Source: Caulifigura coniformis (GTDB taxonomy: Bacteria > Planctomycetota > Planctomycetia > Planctomycetales > Planctomycetaceae). From it: a DNA stretch of 64,000 bases. Positions 48,533-58,326 of the stretch are shown piece after piece (the stretch's first letter is position 1; every line of letters begins with the position of its first letter). The stretch lies in the NCBI RefSeq assembly GCF_007745175.1, contig NZ_CP036271.1, positions 3,608,314 through 3,672,313 of the forward strand, read 5' to 3'. A program made the position numbers and the translations under genes. Under the pieces are notes generated by a model, which had not been told where the DNA came from, made no database searches, and saw nothing but the letters and a program-made list of their open reading frames with translations.

Positions 48533-49693
48533 TCAGAAAAAATACTTTTCAGCGTCTTTGACGATCTTCGGGTCGCGGCCCTTGAGATCTTCGAGGTGCG
48601 TTTTGGCTTCCGCGACGTGCTTCGCCAGAGCCTCGTCACCTTCCGGAACCTTCTTCTTCGACAGGGTGATCAGGAAGAGCGCGACCGCCCGTTTTGTCTG
48701 GCTGGAGCCGTGGCTGGGGGATTCGTAGATCTCCATCAGCTTCGGCATGACCGTCCAGTCTTCCCAGCGGGCCAGGTCCTTGATTGCCAGGTCCGCGAAC
48801 TCCGGACGCTCAATGAGCATTCGCATGGCCTGGCGCAGCCGGTCCTTGCTGACGCGGTTCTGGGCGTACTGCCACATGAACCGCAAGGTCTGCATCGCGG
48901 CATAGGTGTCGCTGAACTGTTTCGTGTTCTGGGCCAGCTTCTCTTCGAGCATGGTGATGCCATCGTCTCCCAGGAGGAGAACGTAGCCGGCCATCATGCC
49001 GTCGAGGCCGAGCCGATAGGTCTCGGTGGGCCGGTTGATTTCTTCCTTCAGGAAGGCGGCGTCCTCTTTCGAACCGCACAGTCCGAGCATCATCCCGTAG
49101 AACCCGATGCGGGTCTGGTTCGTCTCTTTCTTCGAGATCCATTCCTTCAGTTTCGCAGGCGAGAACTGGTCCGCGATCGGTTCGATGTCGCTATAGGGGG
49201 CGGCGGCGAACTCCGAGAAGGCGTCCTTCGAGATCAGTTCATCCGGATGCTCGAGGTACTTCAGGAAGAACGGGAGCCGCTTCATCGCCGGGACTTCGCG
49301 GCCGGGAGATTCGGTGATGTAGGTGAAGCTCGTCTCGGTGACTTCCAGCGGGCTGCCCCATTCGATGCCGTCGATCTTCGTTCCCATCAGCAGGAAGAGG
49401 TCTCCCGGCTTTCCCGGTCGATAACGATCGAGCGTAATCGTCGATCCCTTTTCGTAATCAGCGCCGGGCTGTCGCACGATGTTCGCGACAGTGAAGGTCG
49501 TCGATCCGAAGGTCTGCTTTTCAGCGTTCGCCGGCTCAGCCGATTTCCACTGGACAAGCACCGCGGCGTCGGCCTGAGAGAGTTGCTCGGCGAGCGAAGG
49601 CTCGGGGGCATCACAGAAAGGACAGGCGAGCGCGGCGCTGACGGCCGTCATGCAGGCCAGGGCGACGGCGACGATCACGGGACGATTCAGCAT
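48533..49693 (-). CDS. Exported hypothetical protein with Cys-Pro-Phe-Cys N-terminus
   Basis: A 386-aa protein with a Sec signal (1-23). The mature start reads CPFCDAPEPSLAEQLSQAD, a thioredoxin-like CxxC spacing that might bind a metal or take part in disulfide chemistry. Residues about 30-125 appear to be a small beta-domain (DLFLLMGTKIDGIEW), and the remainder is a run of amphipathic helices that could be HEAT-like repeats, ending in a Lys-rich helix. I recognise no characterised homologue. It is transcribed after the two DUF3299-type genes (56-bp gap), suggesting a shared envelope or metal function by position only. Confidence 0.65.
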   Translation of the reverse strand: MLNRPVIVAVALACMTAVSAALACPFCDAPEPSLAEQLSQADAAVLVQWKSAEPANAEKQTFGSTTFTVANIVRQPGADYEKGSTITLDRYRPGKPGDLFLLMGTKIDGIEWGSPLEVTETSFTYITESPGREVPAMKRLPFFLKYLEHPDELISKDAFSEFAAAPYSDIEPIADQFSPAKLKEWISKKETNQTRIGFYGMMLGLCGSKEDAAFLKEEINRPTETYRLGLDGMMAGYVLLLGDDGITMLEEKLAQNTKQFSDTYAAMQTLRFMWQYAQNRVSKDRLRQAMRMLIERPEFADLAIKDLARWEDWTVMPKLMEIYESPSHGSSQTKRAVALFLITLSKKKVPEGDEALAKHVAEAKTHLEDLKGRDPKIVKDAEKYFF

Positions 49694-49749
49694 GGGACTT
49701 CACTCCGGTCTCGGGCGGAGACATCCTGCGCGCGGCAGGTCGCCTCCGG

Positions 49750-50568
49750 TTATTTCATCACGACTGCATCGTCGATCGAGTACAGAAAATACAGCTCGCC
49801 ATCACGTTCTTCGGACTCAATATGAAAGGTGCCGATGACATCGAACGGCCGGCCGAAAATGTAGTCGGTGGTTGTCCCTTCCTTCATCGTGACACGCACC
49901 TTGTCGTACACCTTGGCCTCGCGTCCGAAGCAGCAGATCTGGTTATCGCGCACGAAGAGGAAGGCGGGCAAGCCTTCCGTCATGAGGGGCGGAAACATCC
50001 AGCCGCGAAGACGCACCTTTTCGCCGTTGAGTGATTTCAGCCAGCCGGGAAGATACTCCTCCGCGTTCAGCGGAACCGGCTCCATGTTGAGGACCTTGAG
50101 AAGGTCGAGGTCGTCATACGACACCCGCAGGGCCTTCTCCCGTCCCTCCCGGCTGAAATCCTTGTGCGGGACCTTCAGCTCGATCTTGTTGGGGATCAGG
50201 CTCTTGAGCGCGTCCGGCGACGCGGTCAACGGCTCGAGCGCGACGGCCGCTTCGGGCCGGGCGGGGTCAGCGGCGGAGGCGATCTGAGTCGTTGCGAGGG
50301 GTTTCGGGGTTTCCGTGACCGCCTGCTGGACGACCTCGGGTTTCACTTCCGGGGGCGTGGCGGGTGGTTCGTTGAGCTGGGTCGTCTCGGCGACAGTGGG
50401 GGTCGCGACAACCTGTTCTTCGACGGCGGGGGGCGTTGCGGGTGCAGCGGGAGAGCCCTGGGGCTGCTCAACCAGTTCGTAGGACCCTTTCGTCGCCGAG
50501 GAGTTGCAGCCGGACCATCCGGCAATCAGAGCCAGCAGCAGGAGCGGGCAGACGCTACGGCGATCCAT
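49750..50568 (-). CDS. DUF3299-like lipoprotein
   Basis: A 272-aa probable lipoprotein: signal sequence 1-20 and lipobox Gly-Trp-Ser-Gly-Cys21. A Pro/Ala/Glu/Val-rich linker (about 30-130) leads to a C-terminal DUF3299-type domain (about 140-272). Its hallmark is KVRLRGWMFPPLMTEGL followed by FLFVRDNQICCFGREAKV, then VIGTFHIESE. The same pattern occurs in the adjacent gene 50584-51477, showing a tandem paralogous pair. The ICCFG cysteines could bind a metal or a heme, but this is untested. The gene starts 15 bp after the stop of its paralogue, so one transcript is likely. Confidence 0.78.
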   Translation of the reverse strand: MDRRSVCPLLLLALIAGWSGCNSSATKGSYELVEQPQGSPAAPATPPAVEEQVVATPTVAETTQLNEPPATPPEVKPEVVQQAVTETPKPLATTQIASAADPARPEAAVALEPLTASPDALKSLIPNKIELKVPHKDFSREGREKALRVSYDDLDLLKVLNMEPVPLNAEEYLPGWLKSLNGEKVRLRGWMFPPLMTEGLPAFLFVRDNQICCFGREAKVYDKVRVTMKEGTTTDYIFGRPFDVIGTFHIESEERDGELYFLYSIDDAVVMK

Positions 50569-50583
50569 CCTGGGAACCTTCCT

Positions 50584-51477
50584 TTAGGGCTGGGGCATCT
50601 CGGCCGGCTTCGATTCGCTCGCGGGCCGCTCGGCGGCCGCGGGGGTGCTGGCAGCCGGCTCCGCCTTCAGTTTCGCGGCTTCCTGTTCGGCCGCGACTTC
50701 CTTCATTTTTGCTTCGAACGTGGCTCGCTCAGCGGTGAGGTCGACTGGTTTGACAGGATCAAAATCGCTGGCCGAAGGCTTCACTTCGACGCCGTCCAAC
50801 TGGAACAGCGCCTCGAGTTTTCCGCCCTTGTATTCCCGGTTGATGCGGAATGTACCGGCAACCGAGACTCGCCCGGAATAGAAGTCTGCGAGGTTCGCGC
50901 CCTTCATGTAGACGCCGAGCATGTCGACGAGTTTCGGCTCTCCGCCGAAGCAGCACTGGTCGCTGTCTTTCACCAGGAGAAACGACTTGAGGCCGAAGAC
51001 CTGTCCCGTGGGATACATGAACCCCTTGAGGAAGATCTTTTTTCCTTCCATGGTTATCAGGTCGGGATGCGGGAGCTGATTGCCTTCATAGGTGACGAGA
51101 CCCTTGTCCGAGATGTCGCGGCTGAAGCTGACGCGTTCGTAGCCTTCGAGCACTTCGGTCTGGTAGGCGTAGACCTGGTAGCCCAGTCCGCCGGCGAACG
51201 CCAGCACGGAGAGGAACACCGCGCTCGAGGCGAGCTTCATGCCGGAGTATTCCCCACGAGCTGAGCGGATCCGGACCACGGCCACGACCGCCAGTACCAG
51301 GCTGACGACGGCGAGCGGCAGCATGAACCACAGGGCCAATGTCGTCAGGGACAGGAGCGAAAGCGCGAATGCCAGAACCGCCAGCATCGACATCGGGCGG
51401 TAGTTGAACTCCTCCGGAGAGGGTTCGTGAAACTGCACCGCCCCCGGGGCGGGAGCCACCAGAGTAGAGGTCGACAT
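50584..51477 (-). CDS. Membrane protein with DUF4190-like N-terminus and DUF3299-like domain
   Basis: A 297-aa protein. Two adjacent helices with a DUF4190-like look (about 29-72) are followed by a third (LASSAVFLSVLAFAGGLGYQ, about 82-101). The soluble part carries a DUF3299-type domain with KIFLKGFMYPTGQVFGLKSF, then LVKDSDQCCFGGEPKLVD and VAGTFRINRE, paralogous to the neighbouring lipoprotein. The C-terminus is a Glu/Lys/Ala-rich coil. The ATG at 51477 is supported by AGGAG 8 nt upstream. It is the first gene of the run, and the two DUF3299 proteins probably act together at the inner membrane and periplasm. Confidence 0.78.
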   Translation of the reverse strand: MSTSTLVAPAPGAVQFHEPSPEEFNYRPMSMLAVLAFALSLLSLTTLALWFMLPLAVVSLVLAVVAVVRIRSARGEYSGMKLASSAVFLSVLAFAGGLGYQVYAYQTEVLEGYERVSFSRDISDKGLVTYEGNQLPHPDLITMEGKKIFLKGFMYPTGQVFGLKSFLLVKDSDQCCFGGEPKLVDMLGVYMKGANLADFYSGRVSVAGTFRINREYKGGKLEALFQLDGVEVKPSASDFDPVKPVDLTAERATFEAKMKEVAAEQEAAKLKAEPAASTPAAAERPASESKPAEMPQP

Positions 51478-51973
51478 GCAATCAACTCCTGAAATACCGC
51501 AGCGAATCTGAGATAACCTGTGGCAGCTCAGAGAGTTGCGCCGGAATAAGGAACGGCAGGCGCAACATTTGGTACAGAGAATCTCCGCGACCGGGGGGAG
51601 CCACCACAGATATTGTGCCTCCCCGCCAGCCGATGGCAAGGGCGGGAGATCACGGAGGAGGGGGGAAAGGTCCCGCCTCAACGCACCACTTTGACTGACC
51701 GATGCACTCCCAGGCCTCCAATGTGCCGACGCGGCTGGCCTGCCGATTCACCCGGATGGGTTGGGTCGGGAATGCAGTTGCGGGGGATCAGCCGGGGCGA
51801 TGAAGCGGGGACGGAGGGCAGGGGATAAATGGGACTGTCTCCCGCGTGGTCACCGCAATGACCTTGGCACCCACACCCCGGCCCTCTCCACCGCTGGCAA
51901 GTTGATGACGAGGGATAAGCCGACTGCGGGGCCGAGGGAGAATCAGGTCACGCTACATGGAATCGGTCCGTTA
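51478..51973. other. 496-bp gap between the DUF3299 operon and the IS
   Basis: Leader of the DUF3299 operon at its left and original 3' flank of the Nudix gene at its right. A G-rich stretch at 51653-51687 resembles 26801-26837. Two short open frames on the + strand show no protein-like composition. The last two bases (51972-51973) are the left TA target copy of the insertion sequence. Confidence 0.5.
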
Positions 51974-52052
51974 GAGCACTTCCACAGTTGCTTTTCAGAG
52001 GGATGATAGGGGAAAGGATTTCTCAAGTGGTTGGCTCAATCAAGGAAGAGTC

Positions 52053-52403
52053 ATGCCCACCCCCTACTCAATGGATTTGAGGCGACGTGTCGTGGCCGAA
52101 GTCGACCGCGGCTCTCCGCCGGCCGAAGTCGCCCGGCGATTTCAGGTCACTGAACGAACCATCTGGAACTGGCTCGCGCTTCGCAAAGAGACTGGCCAGA
52201 TCACTCCCCGGCAGGGAGATGTCGGCCCGGAGTGCGTTCTGGAACCGCATCGGGAGCGGATTTTCAAAAGCGTCCAGGACGACCCCGGCCTGACGCTCGC
52301 CCAAAGGCAACGCCAACTCGGTCTGCCGGGCTGCGCGACCACTCTGTGGAATGCGCTTCGGCGCTGGGGAATCACTCTCAAAAAAAGTGCTCAAAGCTGC
52401 TGA
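52053..52403 (+). CDS. IS630 transposase, N-terminal part (OrfA)
   Basis: A 116-aa product with a helix-turn-helix DNA-binding region: MDLRRRVVAEVDRGSPPAEVARRF, then VTERTIWNWL is the recognition helix area. AAGGA lies 6 nt before the ATG. The frame ends shortly after an A7 run (52380-52386); the DDE domain continues in the +1 frame (OrfB). To make one protein the ribosome must skip one base, or the polymerase must slip on the A tract. Without shifting, the product has only the DNA-binding part and could act as an inhibitor. It may alternatively be a single-base indel in a once-continuous gene. Confidence 0.8.
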   Translation: MPTPYSMDLRRRVVAEVDRGSPPAEVARRFQVTERTIWNWLALRKETGQITPRQGDVGPECVLEPHRERIFKSVQDDPGLTLAQRQRQLGLPGCATTLWNALRRWGITLKKSAQSC

Positions 52404-52992
52404 ACAACAGCGGCCGGATGTGGCTCAGAAGCGCCGCTGGTGGAACATCCTGGTGCAGTCGAAAGCCTGTCGCCGTCTGGTGTTCTTCGACGAAACCGGG
52501 GCCGACACGAAGATGACGCGACGCTATGGCTGGGGACCAAAATCACGCCGGGTCGTGGACCATGTCCCTCAAGGGCATTGGAAAACGACGACGTTCGCAG
52601 CGGCGCTCAGGGCCAGCGGAGTGATTGCTCCCCTGGTGCTGGATGGCCCGATGGATGGGGAATGCTTTCTGGCTTACGTCCGTCAGTTCCTGATCCCGGC
52701 GCTGGAGCCGGGAGACTTGGTGGTCATGGACAACCTCAGCAGCCACAAGCAGAGCGCGGTGGGTGACGCGATTCGACAGGCCGGGGCTGAGGTGTACTAC
52801 CTGCCGCCGTACTCACCCGATCTCAACCCGATCGAGAAGTTGTTCTCGAAGTTCAAGACGCTTTTGCGGACGAGCGCTGAACGGACGACAGAAGGACTCT
52901 GGAACCGGATCGGAGTGCTGGTGGACGAGTTCACTCCGAGCGAATGCCTGAACTACATCCGTTCCTGCGGATACACTGCACACGAATCATGA
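52351..52992 (+). CDS. IS630 transposase, DDE catalytic part (OrfB)
   Basis: A 213-aa frame in the +1 register relative to OrfA, overlapping it by 53 bp. Catalytic residues are D47 (FFDETGAD), D127 (VVMDNLSSHK) and E162 (SPDLNPIEKLF), with 34 residues between the second Asp and Glu, as expected for IS630. The natural product is likely fused to OrfA through the A tract near 52380, giving LKKVLKAAEQQ at the junction. The independent ATG at 52351 has no clear ribosome site. The frame runs intact to 52992, just inside the right repeat, so the element could still be mobile. Confidence 0.8.
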   Translation: MRFGAGESLSKKVLKAAEQQRPDVAQKRRWWNILVQSKACRRLVFFDETGADTKMTRRYGWGPKSRRVVDHVPQGHWKTTTFAAALRASGVIAPLVLDGPMDGECFLAYVRQFLIPALEPGDLVVMDNLSSHKQSAVGDAIRQAGAEVYYLPPYSPDLNPIEKLFSKFKTLLRTSAERTTEGLWNRIGVLVDEFTPSECLNYIRSCGYTAHES

Positions 52993-52999
52993 AGTTGCT

Positions 53000-53521
53000 C
53001 TAGCTGCCGATGAGCGCCAGGGCGGCGATGACGTTGGGGGAGACCATGCCGCCGGCGCGGCGCTCATACCGTCGGAGCCACGGCAGGGCCATCTCGAGAG
53101 GGACGTGGTGAACAACGATCGCTTCGTCCGCAACACCGCCGCCGTCGCCGATCTTCCGGATACCCGTCGCGAGGAACAGGTTGACGACTTCGCTGGACAG
53201 GCCGGCGGAGGTGGGACCGGAGAAGACCTTTTTCATGCGCGCGGCCCGGTAACCCGTCTCTTCCTCGAGTTCCCGCTTCGCCGCGACGACCAGGTCTTCT
53301 CCATCCTCGTCGTCGCCGACGAGGCCGGCCGGGAGGTCAAGCACCTGCTTCTTCAGCGGGACGCGGAACTGCTCGGTGAGGATCAACTCGTTGGCGTCGG
53401 TGACAGCGATCACGGCGACGGCGTCGAGGCCACGCGACCGTTCGGCATATTCCCAGCCGTTTTCTGTGACCATCCGCAGGTAGCGGCCTTCCGCGAGAAC
53501 CTTCCTTGGGGATTTCTTCAT
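53000..53521 (-). CDS. Nudix hydrolase (ADP-ribose pyrophosphatase-like)
   Basis: A 173-aa enzyme that probably hydrolyses a nucleoside-diphosphate sugar such as ADP-ribose. The Nudix box is complete: G-x5-E-x7-REL-E-E-E-T-G-Y in GDDEDGEDLVVAAKRELEEE followed by TGY. Other features are FRVPLKKQVLDLPAGLV, typical for ADP-ribose pyrophosphatases, and YERRAGG near the end. The final stop codon TAG is half IS and half host: removal of the IS restores TAA at the same place, so the protein is unchanged. It is the last gene of a minus-strand run beginning at the STAS gene. Confidence 0.9.
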   Translation of the reverse strand: MKKSPRKVLAEGRYLRMVTENGWEYAERSRGLDAVAVIAVTDANELILTEQFRVPLKKQVLDLPAGLVGDDEDGEDLVVAAKRELEEETGYRAARMKKVFSGPTSAGLSSEVVNLFLATGIRKIGDGGGVADEAIVVHHVPLEMALPWLRRYERRAGGMVSPNVIAALALIGS

Positions 53522-53582
53522 GGGTGTCGCACGAGAGCTTTCTCAAGGAGCCGGCGTTGGCCCGAGGAGCAGGAGGGCTGGA

Positions 53583-54760
53583 TCACTTGGCGCCGAAACA
53601 GAGGATGCGGCCGGTGTTGGTTTCGGTTCCGATCACCAGGCGCCGGGAGGCGATGGCCGCAGAGCCTGCGACCGACTGGCTGACCGGCTGCTTCCAGACC
53701 AGGCTGCCATCGTTCAACGACAACCCGTAGAGGAACTTGTCGGCCGAGCCGAAGTAGACACGCTCCCCAACGATCACGGGGGAGCCGTCGATCTTCGCCC
53801 GCGTCTGAAACGTCCACAGCCCTTTGCCGGTGGTGCGGTCAATCGCGTGCAGGTGCTTGTCGCGACTGCCAATGACGAGCGTGTTCCCGGAGATGGCCGG
53901 GGACGAGTGAATCTGCTGTTCCCGGTTCGGCACCGAGTAGGTCCACAGGCGCTCTTTCTTCTTCCAGTCGAGAGCAATCACCGACCCAGCGTCGGTTCCG
54001 AAGTAGAGGATGTCGTCCACCACGGCGGCCGACGCGATCAGCAGTTCCTCCATGGGGATTTCCATGTGCTGCTGGCCGGTGGCGGTGTCGACGACGCGCA
54101 TGATCGGCTTGTCGCAGCCGGTGATGAAGGTGAACTGGCCGGCGAGCGTCGGCGTGGCGTTCACCGGTCCCTGGGTCTCGAACGTCCAGACATTCGCACC
54201 ATCGGCCTGCTTCAGGCAGTAGAGTTTGCCGTCGTGGGAGCCGAACAGGACGCGGTCGTCGAGGAAGGTGGGCCCCCCGACGATCTCCGAGCCGGTTTCC
54301 AGCGACCACTTCTTCTTTCCGGTGGCCGCATCGACGACGTGGAACACTCCCTGGTCGTCGCCGGCAAAAACGGCGTCGCCGGCGATCCCGATCGGGGCCG
54401 CAAACCCGGATGCGAACTCCTTCTCGTCCTTCGATTCGATCGATCGATAGCGCCAGTACTCCTTGCCGGTCGCCAGGTCGAGACACAGCAGGTATCCGAC
54501 CAGCGTGCCGACATAAGCCCTGCCATCGCGAATGACAGGGGTGCTGACGACGCCATCCTCCGTCGGGACTTCCCACAGGAGTTCCAGCTTGTCCGGCAAC
54601 GTCGACGCGGCGACGCCCAGAAGTGACGGACCATTCCGGAAGGTCGTCCATTCCTCGACGACGGGGGGGGCGGCTGCGGCGCAGGTTGTGGTCGACACGC
54701 CGGCGGCCGCGGCCATGGCGGCGGTTGCCTGGAGAAACTGCCGACGGTCGAAGCCGTGGT

Positions 54761-54782
<22 letters not shown>
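53583..54782 (-). CDS. PQQ-like beta-propeller protein, Tat-type signal
   Basis: A 399-aa exported protein. The signal contains a twin arginine (DRRQFLQATAAMAAAAG). The mature part has eight-fold PQQ-like beta-propeller repeats, each with a blade such as VFHVVDAATGKKKWSLETGS, LYCLKQADGANVWTFETQG and LHAIDRTTGKGLWTFQTRAK. Such propellers act as dehydrogenase-like or scaffold proteins (BamB type); no PQQ catalytic residues can be identified, so enzyme activity is not implied. The start at 54782 lies inside the end of the iron alcohol dehydrogenase gene, overlapping by 22 bp, and has GAGGAG 8 nt upstream. Confidence 0.85.
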
Positions 54783-55942
<1,160 letters not shown>

Positions 55943-56029
55943 TCGGCTGGCGGGGCAGTATGGCGGGACAACCCCGTCATTGTAGACAGGGGATCGCCAT
56001 GCCGGCACTCCCGGAATCGGGGGCGCGCG

Positions 56030-56389
56030 TCAGACCGGAGTTTTCAGCACCCGGGCGGCGTCGTCGACGGTGGCGCAGACCGGCCAGATGGAGTCGAGAT
56101 GCGTCGTCTTGAGGACTTCGTGGCAGTAGGTGGAGACGTTCGCTAGGGCGAAGCGTCCTCCCCGCTGCTGCAGGCGTTTCCAGACGCGGAAGAGCACTTC
56201 AATGAACGACGACCCGAAGAACTCGATGTCGGCGAAGTCGAGCACGAGGTTGGGTTGCTCGTTCGCGGCGGCCGTCATCAGAACATTGGAGGCCGAGCCG
56301 ACGATCTCTTCGGTGATGTTCTTGTAATCCGGCCCGAGCGCGACGACAGTCGCCTGGTCGAGATTGGTGATCTGCGGGGCAACCGGCAT
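56030..56389 (-). CDS. STAS-domain protein (anti-anti-sigma-like)
   Basis: A 119-aa single STAS domain. The pattern NLVLDFADIEFFGSSFIEVLF has the position of the phosphorylatable Ser of SpoIIAA-type antagonists, and GGRFALANVSTYCHEVLKTT is the next strand-helix unit. Such proteins bind an anti-sigma factor or a sensory partner; no serine kinase or sigma factor is adjacent. It is the first gene of the minus-strand series STAS, Fe-ADH, propeller, Nudix, with an 87-bp gap to the next start. Confidence 0.85.
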   Translation of the reverse strand: MPVAPQITNLDQATVVALGPDYKNITEEIVGSASNVLMTAAANEQPNLVLDFADIEFFGSSFIEVLFRVWKRLQQRGGRFALANVSTYCHEVLKTTHLDSIWPVCATVDDAARVLKTPV

Positions 56390-56597
56390 GTCGATCGATC
56401 AGGGCGGGAGGACAGAAGTCACCCGCGATTCTCCCGGCGGGGGCTGTTTTGTCAATTGCGGCCGGTCCCTCAAACGGCCGGTGGCTCAAGGAATACGTTT
56501 GGAGGCCGCGGGGCCTTCCCAATCCGCACTCGACGGGAGGGGAGGGGGCTGAGTGCGGGGGGCGCAGGAGATCGGCTGGCTGCCCGGACTGCTCTCC

Positions 56598-56626
56598 TTG
56601 GCGAGAATCGATTTCCCCGCGATAAT
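56598..56626 (+). promoter_or_regulatory. Candidate sigma-70-type promoter of the glutaredoxin-like gene
   Basis: TTGGCG (56598-56603), a 17-bp spacer and GATAAT (56621-56626) lie 40 bp before the ATG at 56667. Four of six bases match the -35 consensus and five of six the -10. The best promoter-like pair I noticed in the window. Confidence 0.5.
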
Positions 56627-56666
56627 TGGGAGAGTGTCCCGGAGGCATCAGAGGTTCGCTGTTCGC

Positions 56667-57194
56667 ATGTCGCTTCTGCACGAGTCCGATCGTCACCGCA
56701 TCAACGGCCGCCTGGGAACGGTGCTTCTCCTGGCGGGTGTCGGTGGGCTGGTGCTGTGTCTGTTCGCCCAGTCCGGGCAGTTGCCACCAGTGATGCTTCG
56801 GATCTGGGGACGGGTTCCGGCGTTCTGGTGGACGGCGACTTTTGCCCTGTTCGGAGGCGGCTTCGCGGCGCTGTGGTCCTCGGGGCATGCGTCGACCGAA
56901 TGGAAGCCGCGGCACGGCGGCCGGCGGTTTGAATCGGCCGTCCTGTATACGAAGCACGACTGTCCGCTGTGCGACGACGCGCGGTTCCTGCTGCAGATGT
57001 ATCGCCGGTGGCTGCCGCCGATTCGCGAGATCGATATCGACATTCACGCCGATTTCAGGGACGCATTCTGCAAGTGCGTGCCGGTGCTGGAACTCGATGA
57101 CGAGATCCGCTTTCGCGGCAAGATCAACGAGACGCTGCTCCAGCGGCTGCTCGAAGGAACTCCTCCCGCGGAAACGACGACCACGCGGGCCTGA
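56667..57194 (+). CDS. Membrane-anchored glutaredoxin-like protein
   Basis: A 175-aa protein with two hydrophobic segments (17-35 and 52-70) followed by a thioredoxin-fold domain. The redox motif is C99-P-L-C102 in YTKHDCPLCDDARFLLQ, then VPVLELDDEIRFRGKIN, the cis-Pro region and end of the fold. Such small glutaredoxin-like domains (also called DUF836) may reduce disulfides at the membrane. The ATG at 56667 is chosen over upstream starts because the promoter-like hexamers lie before it. It converges with the sugar-isomerase-like gene (10-bp gap between stops). Confidence 0.82.
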   Translation: MSLLHESDRHRINGRLGTVLLLAGVGGLVLCLFAQSGQLPPVMLRIWGRVPAFWWTATFALFGGGFAALWSSGHASTEWKPRHGGRRFESAVLYTKHDCPLCDDARFLLQMYRRWLPPIREIDIDIHADFRDAFCKCVPVLELDDEIRFRGKINETLLQRLLEGTPPAETTTTRA

Positions 57195-57204
57195 AGGCTG
57201 CGGG

Positions 57205-58125
57205 TCATTCTTTGGGGATGTAGTTCCGAAGGAATGTGGCGCTCTGTCGCAGCGACGCCTTGCGGAGTTCCACGGTTCCTTCGTAGGCGCGGTCTTCGAC
57301 TTCGACGCAGACGGGCCCCTGGTATCCGCAGTCCGTCAGCACTGAGAAGAACCGGCCCCAGTTCACATCGCCCAGTCCGGGGAGCTTGGGAGTATGGAAC
57401 AGGGCAGGGTTCGCCAGGGCGCCATATTCATTGAGGGCCCACTGATCGAGGCGGGCGTCTTTCGCATGGATGTGGAACAGCCGGTGCTTGAACTCCATGA
57501 GCGCCGGGGCGGGGTCGATGAACTGGAAGACGAAGTGTGACGGGTCGAAGTTGAGCCCGAAGCTGTTGCTGTTGATGTCATTGAACATCCGCCGCCAGAT
57601 CGCCGGCGATGTCGCGAGGTTCTTACCACCGGGCCATTCGTTCTTGCCGAACAGCATGGGGCAGTTCTCGATGCCGATCCGGATCTTGTGAGCTTCAGCA
57701 TGCGCGATGATGGGGCGCCAGGTGTCGAGGAACCGGGGCCACTGGTCATCGACCGATTTCGTCCAGTCCCGGCCGACAAAGGAGTTGACGGTGCCGAGGC
57801 CGAGGGCCGCCGCTCCTGTGATCACCTGCTTCAGATGCAAGACGACGGCTTCCGACTCGGCGAGGTCCGGGGTGAGTGGATTCGGGTAATAGCCCAGCGC
57901 GCTCAGCTTCACGCCGGTCGATCGCACGGCCGAGTCGATTTCGCTGAGTTCCCGGTCGCCGAGCGAGGCGACGTCAATATGCGTCACGCCGGCGTAACGG
58001 CGTTCGGCCTTCGAGGGGGGCCAGCACATGACTTCTACGCAGTCGTAGCCTGTTTCGGCCGCGAACTCGAGAATCTCCCGCAGGGAAAGCTCAGGGAACA
58101 ACGCGGTGACAAAACCCAGCTGCAT
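57205..58125 (-). CDS. Sugar phosphate isomerase/epimerase-like TIM barrel
   Basis: A 306-aa xylose-isomerase-like TIM barrel of the AP-endonuclease-2 superfamily. Features are [19 protein letters not shown] at the N-terminus, [12 protein letters not shown], the metal Glu in [38 protein letters not shown] and the C-terminal [12 protein letters not shown]. The ATG at 58125 is supported by GGAGGA a few nt upstream. No signal peptide. The family includes inositol and sugar-acid epimerases and many uncharacterised planctomycete paralogues, so the substrate cannot be inferred. It differs from the TIM barrel at 41866-42717 beyond the shared fold. Confidence 0.85.
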   Translation of the reverse strand: MQLGFVTALFPELSLREILEFAAETGYDCVEVMCWPPSKAERRYAGVTHIDVASLGDRELSEIDSAVRSTGVKLSALGYYPNPLTPDLAESEAVVLHLKQVITGAAALGLGTVNSFVGRDWTKSVDDQWPRFLDTWRPIIAHAEAHKIRIGIENCPMLFGKNEWPGGKNLATSPAIWRRMFNDINSNSFGLNFDPSHFVFQFIDPAPALMEFKHRLFHIHAKDARLDQWALNEYGALANPALFHTPKLPGLGDVNWGRFFSVLTDCGYQGPVCVEVEDRAYEGTVELRKASLRQSATFLRNYIPKE

Positions 58126-58326
58126 CACTCTTCCTCCCGGGGATCCAACGTTTCCACGGCCGTTTGGCCGGCGCCGAGGGCAATGTATCCGGCCCGAGGC
58201 GGCTCCGCTTCCGTCGGGCACCGTTGAATGGATGCCTGATGAAAATCTGATCGACATTTCCCTCCTGGGAGGGGTGTCGGGATACAATGACCGGACGCGT
58301 GCGCTCGCGCCGTCTCGAGGGCTCCG

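Larger units (their letters stand above)
51974..53000 (+). mobile_element. IS630-family insertion sequence
   Basis: A 1,027-bp element with imperfect terminal inverted repeats. The left end starts GAGCACTTCCAC; the right end read inward starts GAGCAACTTCAT. TA dinucleotides flank it at 51972-51973 and 53001-53002, the family's target duplication. It encodes an HTH part and a DDE part in two overlapping frames. The right TA is in the stop codon of the Nudix gene: the element supplies the G of TAG, and the reconstructed empty site reads TAA. Left-end placement rests on the weak repeat plus the TA. Confidence 0.75.

Noticed and set aside
47465-49825. A 786-codon open frame on the + strand across three minus-strand genes
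   Set aside because: It crosses intergenic DNA and two signal-peptide genes in antisense; composition is typical of a shadow frame.
51974-53000. A larger mobile island around the IS630 element
   Set aside because: Flanking genes look chromosomal with similar composition; no integrase, tRNA or second repeat is present.
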